Both the position numbers and the translations under genes were made by a program. This document shows positions 1 through 7,736 of a DNA stretch of 45,172 nt, in pieces. Each line of letters opens with the position of its first letter. The stretch's first letter is position 1. The notes below the pieces were generated by a model. That model saw only the letters and a program-made list of their open reading frames with translations. It ran no database searches and had not been told where the DNA came from. The DNA comes from an uncultured Collinsella sp. (GTDB taxonomy: Bacteria > Actinomycetota > Coriobacteriia > Coriobacteriales > Coriobacteriaceae): assembly GCA_902470695.1 (NCBI GenBank), contig CABRHH010000022.1, positions 1-45,172 of the forward strand, given 5' to 3'.

Positions 1-293
1 CCTACCTCATCGGCGCCGACGGCGAGCGGGACAACCTCACCGTTCTGCGCGAGATCCTCAAATGCTTCGGCCGCGACGAGGACGGCTTCGACCGGGTCCG
101 CGACCGCCCCGGCCACGACCGGCGCTACGCCATCGACGCGACGAAGCTCCGCCGCGAGCTCGGCTGGGAGCCCTCGCATACCGACTTCGCCGCCGGCCTG
201 GCCGAGACGATCCAGTGGTACCGCGACAACGAGTCCTGGTGGCGCCCGGCCAAGGCGGCGGCCGAGGCCCGCTACGCCGCCCAGGGTCAGTAG
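1..293 (+). CDS. rfbB: dTDP-glucose 4,6-dehydratase, C-terminal part (5' end outside window)
   Basis: The open frame enters from the left edge (codons in phase from base 3) and stops at 291-293, giving 97 readable codons. The residues fit the C-terminus of a short-chain dehydrogenase of the dTDP-glucose 4,6-dehydratase family: a GDNLTVL-like stretch (here ERDNLTVLREIL), then RPGHDRRYAIDATKLRRELGW, the conserved substrate-binding and fold-closing segment, and a final WYRDNESWW helix. The enzyme makes dTDP-4-keto-6-deoxyglucose, the precursor of dTDP-L-rhamnose for cell-surface polysaccharide. The NAD-binding and catalytic part is not in the window, so a related sugar-nucleotide dehydratase cannot be excluded, but the RPGHDRRYA segment is characteristic. 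Confidence 0.85.
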   Translation, partial: YLIGADGERDNLTVLREILKCFGRDEDGFDRVRDRPGHDRRYAIDATKLRRELGWEPSHTDFAAGLAETIQWYRDNESWWRPAKAAAEARYAAQGQ

Positions 294-535
294 GCGCGGT
301 AGCGACCATCGGCCCCGTGCGCCACCGCGCCGTCGACTCGGCAGGCGGCAGCTGGGGCATATGGTCAAAGATACAGCGCTTCGCCTCGACATGCCGCCTA
401 CCCGTCATCGGCGACCGTTTGCCGAATACCCACCACCTCCATGGGCATCTGAGTGCACAATGCTGGGGACATGGGGCCTTCGCAATCGCTGCAGCGAGGG
501 CCCTCTAGCATTCAGACACCGGGGGTGTAGGGAGC
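294..535. other. intergenic region upstream of the GH95 gene
   Basis: These 242 bases between the rfbB stop and the secreted glycosidase hold no convincing gene. I found no well-spaced -35/-10 pair and no clear terminator. A G-rich stretch at 521-527 can serve as the ribosome binding site of the next gene; a second one (530-534) lies too close to the start codon. Confidence 0.4.
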
Positions 536-3505
536 ATGAGAAAAACGACCGCACTGGTTGCGGCCCTGCTTGTTGTCGCAGGACTGCTTGCATGTGCACC
601 GCAGGGCTATGCCCAGGACGCGCCGTCGGGCCACAGCGCAACCCGGCAAGCCGCCAGCGCATGCGCGCCGGCATCGAACGGCAATGCCTTGCGCATGTGG
701 TACACGCAGCCGGGTTCACCCGAGAGCTGGGAGAACACCGCGCTCGTGATTGGTAACGGGACCACGGGCGCCATCCTGTTCGGCCAGCCCGAGCGCGAGC
801 AGATCCATTTCAACGATAAGACGCTGTGGAACGGTGGTCCGGCTCCGTCGCGCCCATCCTACGATGGCGGCAACCGTGACGTTGCCGTAACCAAAGGCCA
901 GCTCGACGCCCTGCGCACCAAGCTCGACGACCACACGACCTCGATCTTCCCGCTGGGTACCAGCACGCCGCAGGAAGTATGGGGCGATGGCGACGGGATG
1001 GGGTCCTACCAGGATTTCGGGGACCTGCTGCTCGACTTCTCGGTGAGCGCTGCGCCCTTGGACCGGGCCGAGGACTATGTGCGCGATCTCGACCTCACCA
1101 CGGGCACGGCCTCGGTCCACTTCAACGCAGGCGGCGTCCATTACGAACGTCACTACTTCGCGAGCCATCCCGACGGCGTCGTTGCCATTCGCCTGGAGGC
1201 GTCGGAGCCCGGAATGCTGTCGTTCGATCTGGCGGCGCGCGCGGCCCAGGGTCTTGCGTGCACGGCGCGTGCCGAGGGCCGGGCGCTTACGTTGAGCGGA
1301 GCGGTTGTCGACAACGGGATGCGCTGCGAGATGCAGGCGCGCGTCGTGGCCGATGGCGGTAGCGTGGAGGCCGACCCCGCCGGTCGCCTACGGGTCCGCA
1401 AGGCAGACGCCGTCACGATCGTATACGCAACGGGCACCGATTATCAAAACGCCTATCCCACCTACCGCAGCGGGCAATCCGCCGAGGAACTTCATGCCGA
1501 GCTCTCTGAGCGCCTGGAGCGGGCTTCGACGCGTAGCTACGACGAGCTACTGCGTGCTCACGTTGCGGACTATGCCGCGCTGTTCTCGCGCGTCGACCTC
1601 GATCTGGGCGGCACGTGTCCGGAGGTACCCACCGACCAGCTCATGGCGCAGTATCGCGCCGGCACGACCTCGCGTGCGGCCGAGGAGCTCGTCTACCAGT
1701 TCGGCCGCTACCTCACGATTGCGTCCTCGCGCGCAGGCGACGAGCTGCCCAGCAACCTGTGCGGCATCTGGATGATGGGCAGCGCCAACCGCTATTGGGG
1801 CGCCGACTTCCACTTCAACGTGAACGTGCAGATGAACTACTGGCCCGCCTACCAGACCAACCTTGCCGAGTGCGGCTCGGTGTTCACCGACTATCTCGAA
1901 TCGCTGGTGGTGCCCGGTCGCATCACGGCTGAGCGCTCGGCGGGGATGGCGACAACCGATGCGGCGGCGACGCCCATCGGACAGGGCAGGGGCTTTTTGG
2001 TCAACACGCAGAACAACCCCTTCGGATGCACGGCCCCCTTCGGAGGACAGGAGTATGGCTGGAATGTGACCGGCTCATCGTGGGCGCTGCAGAATGCCTA
2101 TGACGAGTACCTGTTCACAGGCGATGAACGCGTGCTGCGCGAGCGCATCTACCCGATGCTGCGCGAGATGGCGGTGTTCTGGGATGGGTTCCTGTGGTGG
2201 AGTTCCTATCAGAATCGCCTGGTGGTGGGCCCGTCGTTCTCAGCCGAGCAAGGTCCCATCGTGAACGGTTCGACCTACGACCAGTCGCTCGTATGGGAGC
2301 TGTACTCCATGGCGATCGATGCCTCCGAGCGCCTGGGCGTCGATGCCGACTTGCGCGCGGGCTGGGTGGAGCGGCGGGACGCCCTCGACCCGATCATCAT
2401 CGGTCCCGAGGGCCAGGTGAAGGAATGGTTCGAGGAGACAACGACCGGCCGTGCACAGGCTGGCAGCCTGGCCGAAGCAGCGATTCCGAACTTCGGCGCG
2501 GGAGGTGCGGCGAACCAAGGCGCCTTGCACCGGCACACCTCACAGCTCATCGGCCTGTATCCGGGGACGCTTATCAACAAGGACAACGCCGCCTGGATGG
2601 AGGCGGCAAAGACCACGCTGAAGATTCGCGGCTTGGGCGGCACAGGCTGGTCGAAGGCGCACAAGATCAACATGTGGGCGCGCACCGGCGATGCGGAGGT
2701 CACCTACAGCCTGATTCGCGCGATGATCGCTGGCAACACGAACGGCATTTTGGACAACCTGCTGGACTCCCATCCGCCGTTCCAGATCGATGGGAACTTT
2801 GGCCTGACGGCGGGCATAAATGAATGCCTGCTCCAAAGCCAGCTGGGCTATACACAGTTTCTGCCCGCCCTGCCTCAGGCGTGGGCCACCGGTGAGGTGA
2901 ACGGTATTGTGGCGCGCGGCAACTTTGTGGTCGATATGGCCTGGAGCGATGGCATGGCTAGGCGGTTCGCCATCACTTCGCGCGCCGGCGGCACCTTCAC
3001 CGGGGAATATGCGGGCATCGGCGACGTTGCCGTGACAGCCGCAGATGGCACGCCGGTCGATGTGACGCGCGCATCGACCGACCGCATCTCATTTGATACC
3101 GTGGCGGGGGAGCGCTACGTCATCGATTTCTCCGTGCCGGCTCCGGAGCCGGAGCCCGGCCCGACGCCCGATCCGGAACCTACGCCAACGCCCGACCCGA
3201 AGCCAGATCCCGACCCCTCGCCGAATCCGAACCCCCGGCCTGACCCGGCCCCGCAGCCGGAGCCGAGCCCCAATCCGGCGCCTGCGCCTCCGGTGGATAC
3301 GCAGGCCGGCTCCCATCAGGCTACAGCGCATGCGGGGGCCTCGAATCCATCGAGCGGGTCCGACGATGCCTCTGTACCCGCAGATAACGGAACGCTCGCG
3401 GAAACCGGGGACGTCGCCCTGCTCGTACCGATCCTATCCGGCACCGGGGCGCTCGCGCTCGCTGCTGCGGCGGTCGATGTGAGCCGCAGGCACCACGACC
3501 GATAG
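536..3505 (+). CDS. Secreted, probably sortase-anchored GH95 alpha-L-fucosidase-like glycoside hydrolase
   Basis: A 989-residue exported protein. The N-terminus is a signal peptide (basic MRKTT, then a hydrophobic stretch to about residue 20, with a likely cut after QGYA; an LLAC sequence makes a lipoprotein signal a weaker alternative). The mature protein starts with the GH95 N-terminal beta domain (NTALVIGNGTTGAILFG, about residues 62-80), followed by the (alpha/alpha)6 barrel. The barrel carries the HFNVNVQMNYWP segment, with the paired Asn residues GH95 uses for catalysis, and QIDGNFGLTAGI, whose Asp matches the family's other catalytic residue. A Pro/Asp/Glu-rich linker of about 55 residues, then LAETG (954-958), a hydrophobic helix and a basic RRHHDR tail form a cell-wall sorting signal. 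GH95 enzymes mainly release alpha-1,2-fucose from host mucin or milk glycans; some prefer L-galactose. No sortase or sugar transporter lies nearby. Confidence 0.88.
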   Translation: MRKTTALVAALLVVAGLLACAPQGYAQDAPSGHSATRQAASACAPASNGNALRMWYTQPGSPESWENTALVIGNGTTGAILFGQPEREQIHFNDKTLWNGGPAPSRPSYDGGNRDVAVTKGQLDALRTKLDDHTTSIFPLGTSTPQEVWGDGDGMGSYQDFGDLLLDFSVSAAPLDRAEDYVRDLDLTTGTASVHFNAGGVHYERHYFASHPDGVVAIRLEASEPGMLSFDLAARAAQGLACTARAEGRALTLSGAVVDNGMRCEMQARVVADGGSVEADPAGRLRVRKADAVTIVYATGTDYQNAYPTYRSGQSAEELHAELSERLERASTRSYDELLRAHVADYAALFSRVDLDLGGTCPEVPTDQLMAQYRAGTTSRAAEELVYQFGRYLTIASSRAGDELPSNLCGIWMMGSANRYWGADFHFNVNVQMNYWPAYQTNLAECGSVFTDYLESLVVPGRITAERSAGMATTDAAATPIGQGRGFLVNTQNNPFGCTAPFGGQEYGWNVTGSSWALQNAYDEYLFTGDERVLRERIYPMLREMAVFWDGFLWWSSYQNRLVVGPSFSAEQGPIVNGSTYDQSLVWELYSMAIDASERLGVDADLRAGWVERRDALDPIIIGPEGQVKEWFEETTTGRAQAGSLAEAAIPNFGAGGAANQGALHRHTSQLIGLYPGTLINKDNAAWMEAAKTTLKIRGLGGTGWSKAHKINMWARTGDAEVTYSLIRAMIAGNTNGILDNLLDSHPPFQIDGNFGLTAGINECLLQSQLGYTQFLPALPQAWATGEVNGIVARGNFVVDMAWSDGMARRFAITSRAGGTFTGEYAGIGDVAVTAADGTPVDVTRASTDRISFDTVAGERYVIDFSVPAPEPEPGPTPDPEPTPTPDPKPDPDPSPNPNPRPDPAPQPEPSPNPAPAPPVDTQAGSHQATAHAGASNPSSGSDDASVPADNGTLAETGDVALLVPILSGTGALALAAAAVDVSRRHHDR

Positions 3506-3796
3506 GTTGCTGTCTCGGCCGCGCCCTTCTGAGCGCTCGCGCGGCCTGTGCACCTCTTGGCGGGCGGCTCGTGCGTTAGCGAGCTTCGCGGCCGGCCGCA
3601 TGAAGTGATGTGCCCCCTTCACTGCCTACCCGGTGGTGGAGGGGACCTTTTGCCTAAAATATACATATACAAAAGGATAATATTCATTTCTCTTTGCGCA
3701 TGCATGCGCTATGCGCGCGTCCCTACCGCGCCCCATTTTCTGAAAACCACAGATAAATGGGATGTGATGAGATGAATATTGAAATCATTATCGCTG
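3506..3796. other. AT-rich intergenic island before the pyr operon promoter
   Basis: No supported gene. From about 3655 to 3830 the base composition falls well below the rest of the window. The island contains a perfect 14-base palindrome at 3696-3709 (GCGCATGCATGCGC) and a 9-base inverted repeat, AATATTCAT at 3679-3687 against ATGAATATT at 3772-3780, nested within GATAAT (3676-3681) and ATTATC (3787-3792). I see no clear U-tailed terminator for the glycosidase gene. Confidence 0.5.
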
Positions 3797-3824
3797 TTGA
3801 CATACGTTGAGAGGACGGTAGAAT
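3797..3824 (+). promoter_or_regulatory. pyr operon promoter
   Basis: A perfect -35 hexamer TTGACA (3797-3802), a 16-base spacer and a near-consensus -10 TAGAAT (3819-3824). Transcription should start near 3831, leaving a leader of about 208 bases before pyrR. This is the best sigma-70-type promoter in the window. Confidence 0.85.
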
Positions 3825-3839
3825 ATTAAAGACCTTTAA

Positions 3840-3935
3840 GCGCGTACGAGATACCCGCAAGGATACATAGCCCGCCCATCGCGGGTCCTCGTGGGAATGC
3901 TCGCACCGCGCTAAGCGGTCGGGCATTGTTTTTTG
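3840..3935 (+). promoter_or_regulatory. pyr transcription attenuator (probably PyrR-controlled)
   Basis: Three competing helices can be read. The terminator pairs 3896-3909 with 3915-3927 (AATGCTCG, one bulged C, ACCGC against GCGGTCGGGCATT) and is followed by GTTTTTTG. An antiterminator can pair 3840-3850 (GCGCGTACGAG) with 3900-3911 (CTCGCACCGCGC), with one mismatch and one bulge, and so excludes the terminator. A 5' hairpin pairs TACGAG (3845-3850) with CTCGTG (3888-3893) and ACCCGC (3853-3858) with GCGGGT (3881-3886), and removes the antiterminator strand. This is the layout of the PyrR attenuators of Bacillus, in which UMP-bound PyrR stabilises the 5' hairpin. The loop CCCGCAAGG resembles the known PyrR-binding loop only partly, so the binding site is an inference. 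Confidence 0.75.
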
Positions 3936-3967
3936 TCGAAATCGGGACTCGTTCCCGCAGGACAAAA

Positions 3968-4016
3968 GCTGGCGGCATCCCGCCGCCAGCCGCAGATGCC
4001 CCGGTGCGAGCCGGGG
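3968..4016 (+). repeat. two tandem hairpins between the attenuator and pyrR
   Basis: A perfect 9-bp stem (3968-3976 GCTGGCGGC against 3982-3990, loop ATCCC) and a 6-bp stem (3999-4004 CCCCGG against 4011-4016) lie just before the pyrR ribosome binding site GGAAGGAG (4027-4034). Neither has a U-run, so they are not terminators. They may space or protect the translation start. Confidence 0.5.
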
Positions 4017-4038
4017 CGGGAGAGTTGGAAGGAGTTTG

Positions 4039-4623
4039 ATGGGCATGGCTTCACCGAAGGCGGTCATCATGGACGAGACCGCGATCAACCGCGCGCTTAC
4101 GCGTATCGCGCACGAGATCGTCGAGAAGAACGAGGGCATCGAGAACCTCGCGCTTGTCGGCATCGTGACGCGCGGCGACCTGCTCGCCAAGAAGCTCGTG
4201 GACGAGATCGAGCGGATCGAGGGGGTGCGCGTCCCGCTGGGCAGCCTGGACATCAGCTTCTACCGTGATGACTACCTCACCCAGATCGCACCGGCCATCC
4301 ACGCCACGAACATCACGTTCAACGTTGACGGCAAGCGCATCGTGCTCGTGGACGACATCCTCTACACCGGGCGCACCATCCGCGCCGCGCTCGACGCCAT
4401 CATGGATCTCGGCCGTCCCAGCCGCGTCGAGCTTGCCGTGCTGGTGGACCGCGGCCATCGCGAGCTTCCCATCTGCCCCGATTTCGTGGGCAAAAACGTC
4501 CCCTCCTCGCGCGAGGAGAACGTCCGTCTGTACCTGGAGGAGGTCGACGGCCGCACCTCCGTTGACATCACGTCCGTCGAGCAGGGCTCCCGCGTGGGCT
4601 CCGCGCCGTTGGGAGGCGAGTAG
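4039..4623 (+). CDS. pyrR: PyrR: pyr operon attenuation protein / uracil phosphoribosyltransferase
   Basis: A 194-residue phosphoribosyltransferase-fold protein. The PRPP-binding signature VLVDDILYTGRT lies at residues 102-113, preceded by SLDISFYRDD (69-78), a segment typical of PyrR that separates it from PyrE and Upp. In the family, UMP-bound PyrR binds the pyr leader RNA and causes early termination; many members also convert uracil and PRPP to UMP weakly. I chose ATG 4039 (four bases after GGAAGGAG); a TTG directly before it and an ATG at 4045 are in frame. The gene is first in the operon, right behind a leader with a terminator, as expected for autoregulation. Cytoplasmic. Confidence 0.95.
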   Translation: MGMASPKAVIMDETAINRALTRIAHEIVEKNEGIENLALVGIVTRGDLLAKKLVDEIERIEGVRVPLGSLDISFYRDDYLTQIAPAIHATNITFNVDGKRIVLVDDILYTGRTIRAALDAIMDLGRPSRVELAVLVDRGHRELPICPDFVGKNVPSSREENVRLYLEEVDGRTSVDITSVEQGSRVGSAPLGGE

Positions 4624-4627
4624 ACCC

Positions 4628-5572
4628 GTGTTCAACAACCATAAGCACCTGATCGACATCTCGGAGTACTCCGATGCCGAGCTCATGACGATCCTCAAGA
4701 CCGCGAAGGCCTTCTCCGAGGTCAACGAGCGCGCCATCAAGAAGGTTCCCACGCTCAAGGGCAAGACCATCGTCAACATGTTCAACGAGCCCTCCACGCG
4801 CACCCGCAGCTCCTTCGAGCTGGCCGAAAAGCGCCTGAGCGCCGACACGCTGAACTTCGGTGGCTCCTCCACCTCCACGGTGAAGGGCGAGAGCCTCATC
4901 GACACCGTCATGACGCTTGATGCCTACAAGATCGACTGTATCGTCGTGCGCGACAAGCACGCCGGCGCGCCGCATATCGTGTCCCAGGCGAGCCCCGCGG
5001 TTGTCATTGACGCCGGCGACGGCAAGCACGGCCACCCCACCCAGGCCCTGCTCGACCTGTACTCCATCTGGGAGCGCAAGGGCAGCTTCGAGGGCCTGAA
5101 GGTCGGCGTCGTGGGCGATATCGGCCACTCCCGCGTGTGCGGATCGCTGATCCCGGCGCTCAAGATCATGGGCGCCGAGGTCACCGTTGTGGCCCCCGGC
5201 ACCCTCATGCCGCCTGCGCCCGAGGTGCTGGGCGCCGACCACGTCTCCTTCTGCCTGGACGACGTCCTGCCCGATCTCGACGTGGTCTACATGTTGCGTA
5301 TCCAGCGCGAGCGCCTCGAGGGCGCGCCGTTCCCGAGCCTGCGCGAGTACCACAAGCTGTTCAGCCTCACCAAGAAGCGCGAGGCGCTCATGCGCCCCGA
5401 CGCGATCGTGTGCCACCCCGGCCCGATCAACCGCGGTGTCGAATTCGATTCCTACATGCCCGACCATCCGGAGCGCTCGGTCATCCTCGACCAGGTCTAC
5501 GCCGGTATCTGCGTGCGCATGGCTGCCCTGTATCTGCTGCTTGGAGGTGCCGATAATGGCCTTGCTTCTTAA
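4628..5572 (+). CDS. pyrB: Aspartate carbamoyltransferase catalytic subunit
   Basis: A 314-residue transcarbamylase that joins carbamoyl phosphate and L-aspartate to N-carbamoyl-aspartate, the committed step of pyrimidine synthesis. The carbamoyl-phosphate signature NEPSTRTRSSFELA lies at about residues 53-66; HPTQALLDL and the aspartate-side HPGPINRGVEFDS follow in the usual order. The GTG start at 4628 is preceded by GGGAGGCGAG overlapping the pyrR stop, four bases after that stop. Length is normal for an unregulated or class B catalytic chain. No pyrI regulatory subunit is present; pyrC follows directly. The stop overlaps the pyrC start, so the two are translationally coupled. Confidence 0.96.
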   Translation: MFNNHKHLIDISEYSDAELMTILKTAKAFSEVNERAIKKVPTLKGKTIVNMFNEPSTRTRSSFELAEKRLSADTLNFGGSSTSTVKGESLIDTVMTLDAYKIDCIVVRDKHAGAPHIVSQASPAVVIDAGDGKHGHPTQALLDLYSIWERKGSFEGLKVGVVGDIGHSRVCGSLIPALKIMGAEVTVVAPGTLMPPAPEVLGADHVSFCLDDVLPDLDVVYMLRIQRERLEGAPFPSLREYHKLFSLTKKREALMRPDAIVCHPGPINRGVEFDSYMPDHPERSVILDQVYAGICVRMAALYLLLGGADNGLAS

Positions 5573-6845
5573 AAACACCCACGTTGTCGATCCGGCTGCG
5601 GAGCTCGACGGCGTCATGGATGTCCTGGTCGAGGGCGACAAGATCGCCCAGGTGGGCGAGGGTCTTTCCGCCGAGGGCGCCGAGGTTGTCGACCTTTCCG
5701 GCAAGTACCTCGTGCCGGGCCTCGTGGACATGCACGTGCACCTGCGCGAGCCGGGCTTCGAGACCAAGGGCGACATCGAGTCCGAGACGGCCGCGGCCGC
5801 GCGCGGCGGCTTCACCGGCGTGTGCTCCATGCCCAACACCGACCCGGTGACCGACAACGGCGTGGTTGTCGAGTACGTGAAAAGCGTTGCCGCCGAGCGC
5901 GGCCACTGCCGCGTGTACCCGTCCGGCGCTATGACCCGCGGCCTCAAGGGCGAGATCATCGCCGAGATGGGCGACATGGTCGAGCACGGCTGCGTGGCCT
6001 TCACCGATGACGGCCGCGGCATCCAGGGCGCGGGCATGCTCCGTCGCGCCATGGACTACGGCAAGATGTTCGGCAAGGTCTTCATGAGCCACTGCCAGGA
6101 CGAGGACCTGGTGGGCGACGGTCAGATCAACGAGGGCGTCGTGTCCACCCGCCTGGGCCTGCTCGGCTGGCCGGCGGCCGGCGAGGAGCTCCAGATCGCC
6201 CGCGACATCCAGATCGCCGAGCTCACCGGGGCCAAGCTGCACATCCAGCACATCTCCACCGCGCGCGGCCTTGCGATGGTGCGCGCCGCCAAGGACCGCG
6301 GCCTGCCCGTGACCTGCGAGGCCACCCCGCATCACCTGTTCCTTACCGAGGAGGCCATCGACGGCACCTACAACACCTGCCTGAAGGTGAACCCGCCGCT
6401 GCGCACAGCCGCCGACGCCCAGGCCCTCATCGCGGGCGTGGCCGACGGCACCGTCGACGCCATCGTGACCGACCACGCCCCGCACGCCGACTGGGAGAAG
6501 TCCCGTGAGTTCGAGCTGGCTCCCTTCGGCATGACCGGCCTGGAGACCTCGCTCGCGCTCGTCATCACCAACCTGGTCAAGACCGGCACGATCGGCTTCG
6601 CCCGCATGGTTGAGCTCATGGCCATCGAGCCCCGCAAGATCCTCGGCCTGGAGCCGGTCTCCATCGCGGCAGGCAGCACCGCCGACATCACGGTGTTCGA
6701 CGCCGACGCGACCTGGACCGTCACCGAGGACGGCTTCGTGTCCCAGGCCAAGAACTCGGGCTTCATCGGCGCCGAGCTCTGCGGCCGCGCCACCGACGTG
6801 TTCGTGGGCGGCGTGCGCACGCTCGCCTGCGGTGAGGTTTGCTAA
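5556..6845 (+). CDS. pyrC: Dihydroorotase
   Basis: A 429-residue amidohydrolase of the class I dihydroorotase type, which closes carbamoyl-aspartate to dihydroorotate. The metal-binding motif HVHLREPG is at residues 60-67, just after the strand GKYLVPGLVDM. Later come SHCQDEDL, the metal-ligand His segment HIQHISTA, the CEATPHHLF His segment, and TDHAPH with the catalytic Asp. The start ATG 5556 lies 17 bases inside pyrB and is preceded by TTGGAGG. The gene is complete, with no missing metal ligand. It is the third gene of the pyr operon and is separated from pyrK by a 96-base gap with a hairpin. Confidence 0.96.
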   Translation: MALLLKNTHVVDPAAELDGVMDVLVEGDKIAQVGEGLSAEGAEVVDLSGKYLVPGLVDMHVHLREPGFETKGDIESETAAAARGGFTGVCSMPNTDPVTDNGVVVEYVKSVAAERGHCRVYPSGAMTRGLKGEIIAEMGDMVEHGCVAFTDDGRGIQGAGMLRRAMDYGKMFGKVFMSHCQDEDLVGDGQINEGVVSTRLGLLGWPAAGEELQIARDIQIAELTGAKLHIQHISTARGLAMVRAAKDRGLPVTCEATPHHLFLTEEAIDGTYNTCLKVNPPLRTAADAQALIAGVADGTVDAIVTDHAPHADWEKSREFELAPFGMTGLETSLALVITNLVKTGTIGFARMVELMAIEPRKILGLEPVSIAAGSTADITVFDADATWTVTEDGFVSQAKNSGFIGAELCGRATDVFVGGVRTLACGEVC

Positions 6846-6859
6846 CATCGCTTTGGAAG

Positions 6860-6897
6860 GCTGCGCCGCATCGCCGCATCGCCGGCGGCGGCGCAGC
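6860..6897 (+). repeat. intercistronic hairpin between pyrC and pyrK
   Basis: A perfect 10-bp stem, GCTGCGCCGC (6860-6869) against GCGGCGCAGC (6888-6897), with an 18-base loop that can itself pair. No U-run follows, so read-through into pyrK is expected. Such hairpins often protect or separate parts of an operon mRNA. Confidence 0.55.
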
Positions 6898-6941
6898 GTC
6901 ATGTGTCCATCCATGCCCCGTGCATGGGGAGGGGAGCTTCC

Positions 6942-7736
6942 ATGCCCAATCCTTCACCGGCGCGCATGCATGACTTCGAGGTCGTATCGAACGAGAAGAT
7001 CGCCGACGGCGTCTTCTCGCTCGTCATTTCGGCCCCTCGTCTTGCAGCTGCGCTCAAACCCGGGCAGTTCGTCAACGTGCGCGTGCCCGGCAACGCCTTC
7101 GAGCTGCTGCGCATTCCGTTGAGCTATGCGAGCGCCGACGCGCAGGCCGGCACCGTCGAGATCTGGTACGCCGTGGTGGGCAACGCCACGCGCCGGATGT
7201 CTGCCTGGACGCCGGGTGTTACCGGCGATCTGCTGGGCCCGGGTGGGCGCGGCTGGTCGGTGCCGGCGGGCGCGCGCCGCGTGCTCGTGGTGGGCGGCGG
7301 CATCGGCGTGCCGCCAGTGCTGTGTCTGGCGCGCCAGCTTGCCGCATCCGGTGTCGAGGTGGACGCCTGCGTGGGCGCGGCGTGCGCCGAAAAGCTCGTG
7401 GGCGTGGCGGAGTTCGAGGCGCTCGGGTGCGGCCGCGTGCGCGTGGCCACCGACGACGGCTCGGTCGGCACCTGCGGCTTCTGCACCGAGCCGGCATCGG
7501 AGCTGCTGGCATCCGGCGGCTACGACTACGTGGCCACCTGCGGCCCCGGTCCCATGATGAAACGCGTCGCCGAGGCGGCCGGGCGCGCCGGCGTGTTCTG
7601 CGAAGCCTCGCTCGAGCGCATGATGAGCTGCGGATTCGGCGCCTGCAGCACCTGCAATGTGGAAACGGTCGACGGCATGCAGGGCGCCTGCATGTGCGGC
7701 CCGGTGTTCGATGCGTCCAAGGTGGTGGTCTGGTGA
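6942..7736 (+). CDS. pyrK: Dihydroorotate dehydrogenase B, electron-transfer subunit
   Basis: A 264-residue iron-sulfur flavoprotein that passes electrons from the PyrD flavin to NAD+. It has the ferredoxin-reductase layout: an FAD-binding barrel with the RIPLSYAS segment (58-65), an NAD-binding domain starting VLVVGGGIGVPP (114-125), then a C-terminal 2Fe-2S cluster. The cluster cysteines are at about 230, 235 and 238, with a fourth at 250 or 252 (MSCGFGACSTC then GACMC). The open frame reaches back to a GTG at 6903, but ATG 6942 follows a strong GGGGAGGGGAG site and gives the usual family length. It overlaps pyrD by four bases, which fits a PyrK-PyrD complex made in fixed ratio. Confidence 0.94.
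   Translation: MPNPSPARMHDFEVVSNEKIADGVFSLVISAPRLAAALKPGQFVNVRVPGNAFELLRIPLSYASADAQAGTVEIWYAVVGNATRRMSAWTPGVTGDLLGPGGRGWSVPAGARRVLVVGGGIGVPPVLCLARQLAASGVEVDACVGAACAEKLVGVAEFEALGCGRVRVATDDGSVGTCGFCTEPASELLASGGYDYVATCGPGPMMKRVAEAAGRAGVFCEASLERMMSCGFGACSTCNVETVDGMQGACMCGPVFDASKVVVW

Noticed and set aside
3772..3810. Possible short leader peptide (12 codons) before pyrR
   Set aside because: It lies upstream of and overlaps the promoter, so it would not be in the pyr transcript, and has no ribosome binding site.
4568..6052. 494-codon minus-strand open frame
   Set aside because: Lies opposite pyrB-pyrC; the translation is Arg/Ser/Pro-rich and unlike any family.
6860..6897. Hairpin between pyrC and pyrK as a terminator
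   Set aside because: No U-run, and pyrK-pyrD-pyrF complete the same pathway, so read-through is expected.
6903..6941. Longer PyrK start at GTG 6903
   Set aside because: No ribosome binding site, and the added residues are not part of the PyrK fold; ATG 6942 has a strong site.
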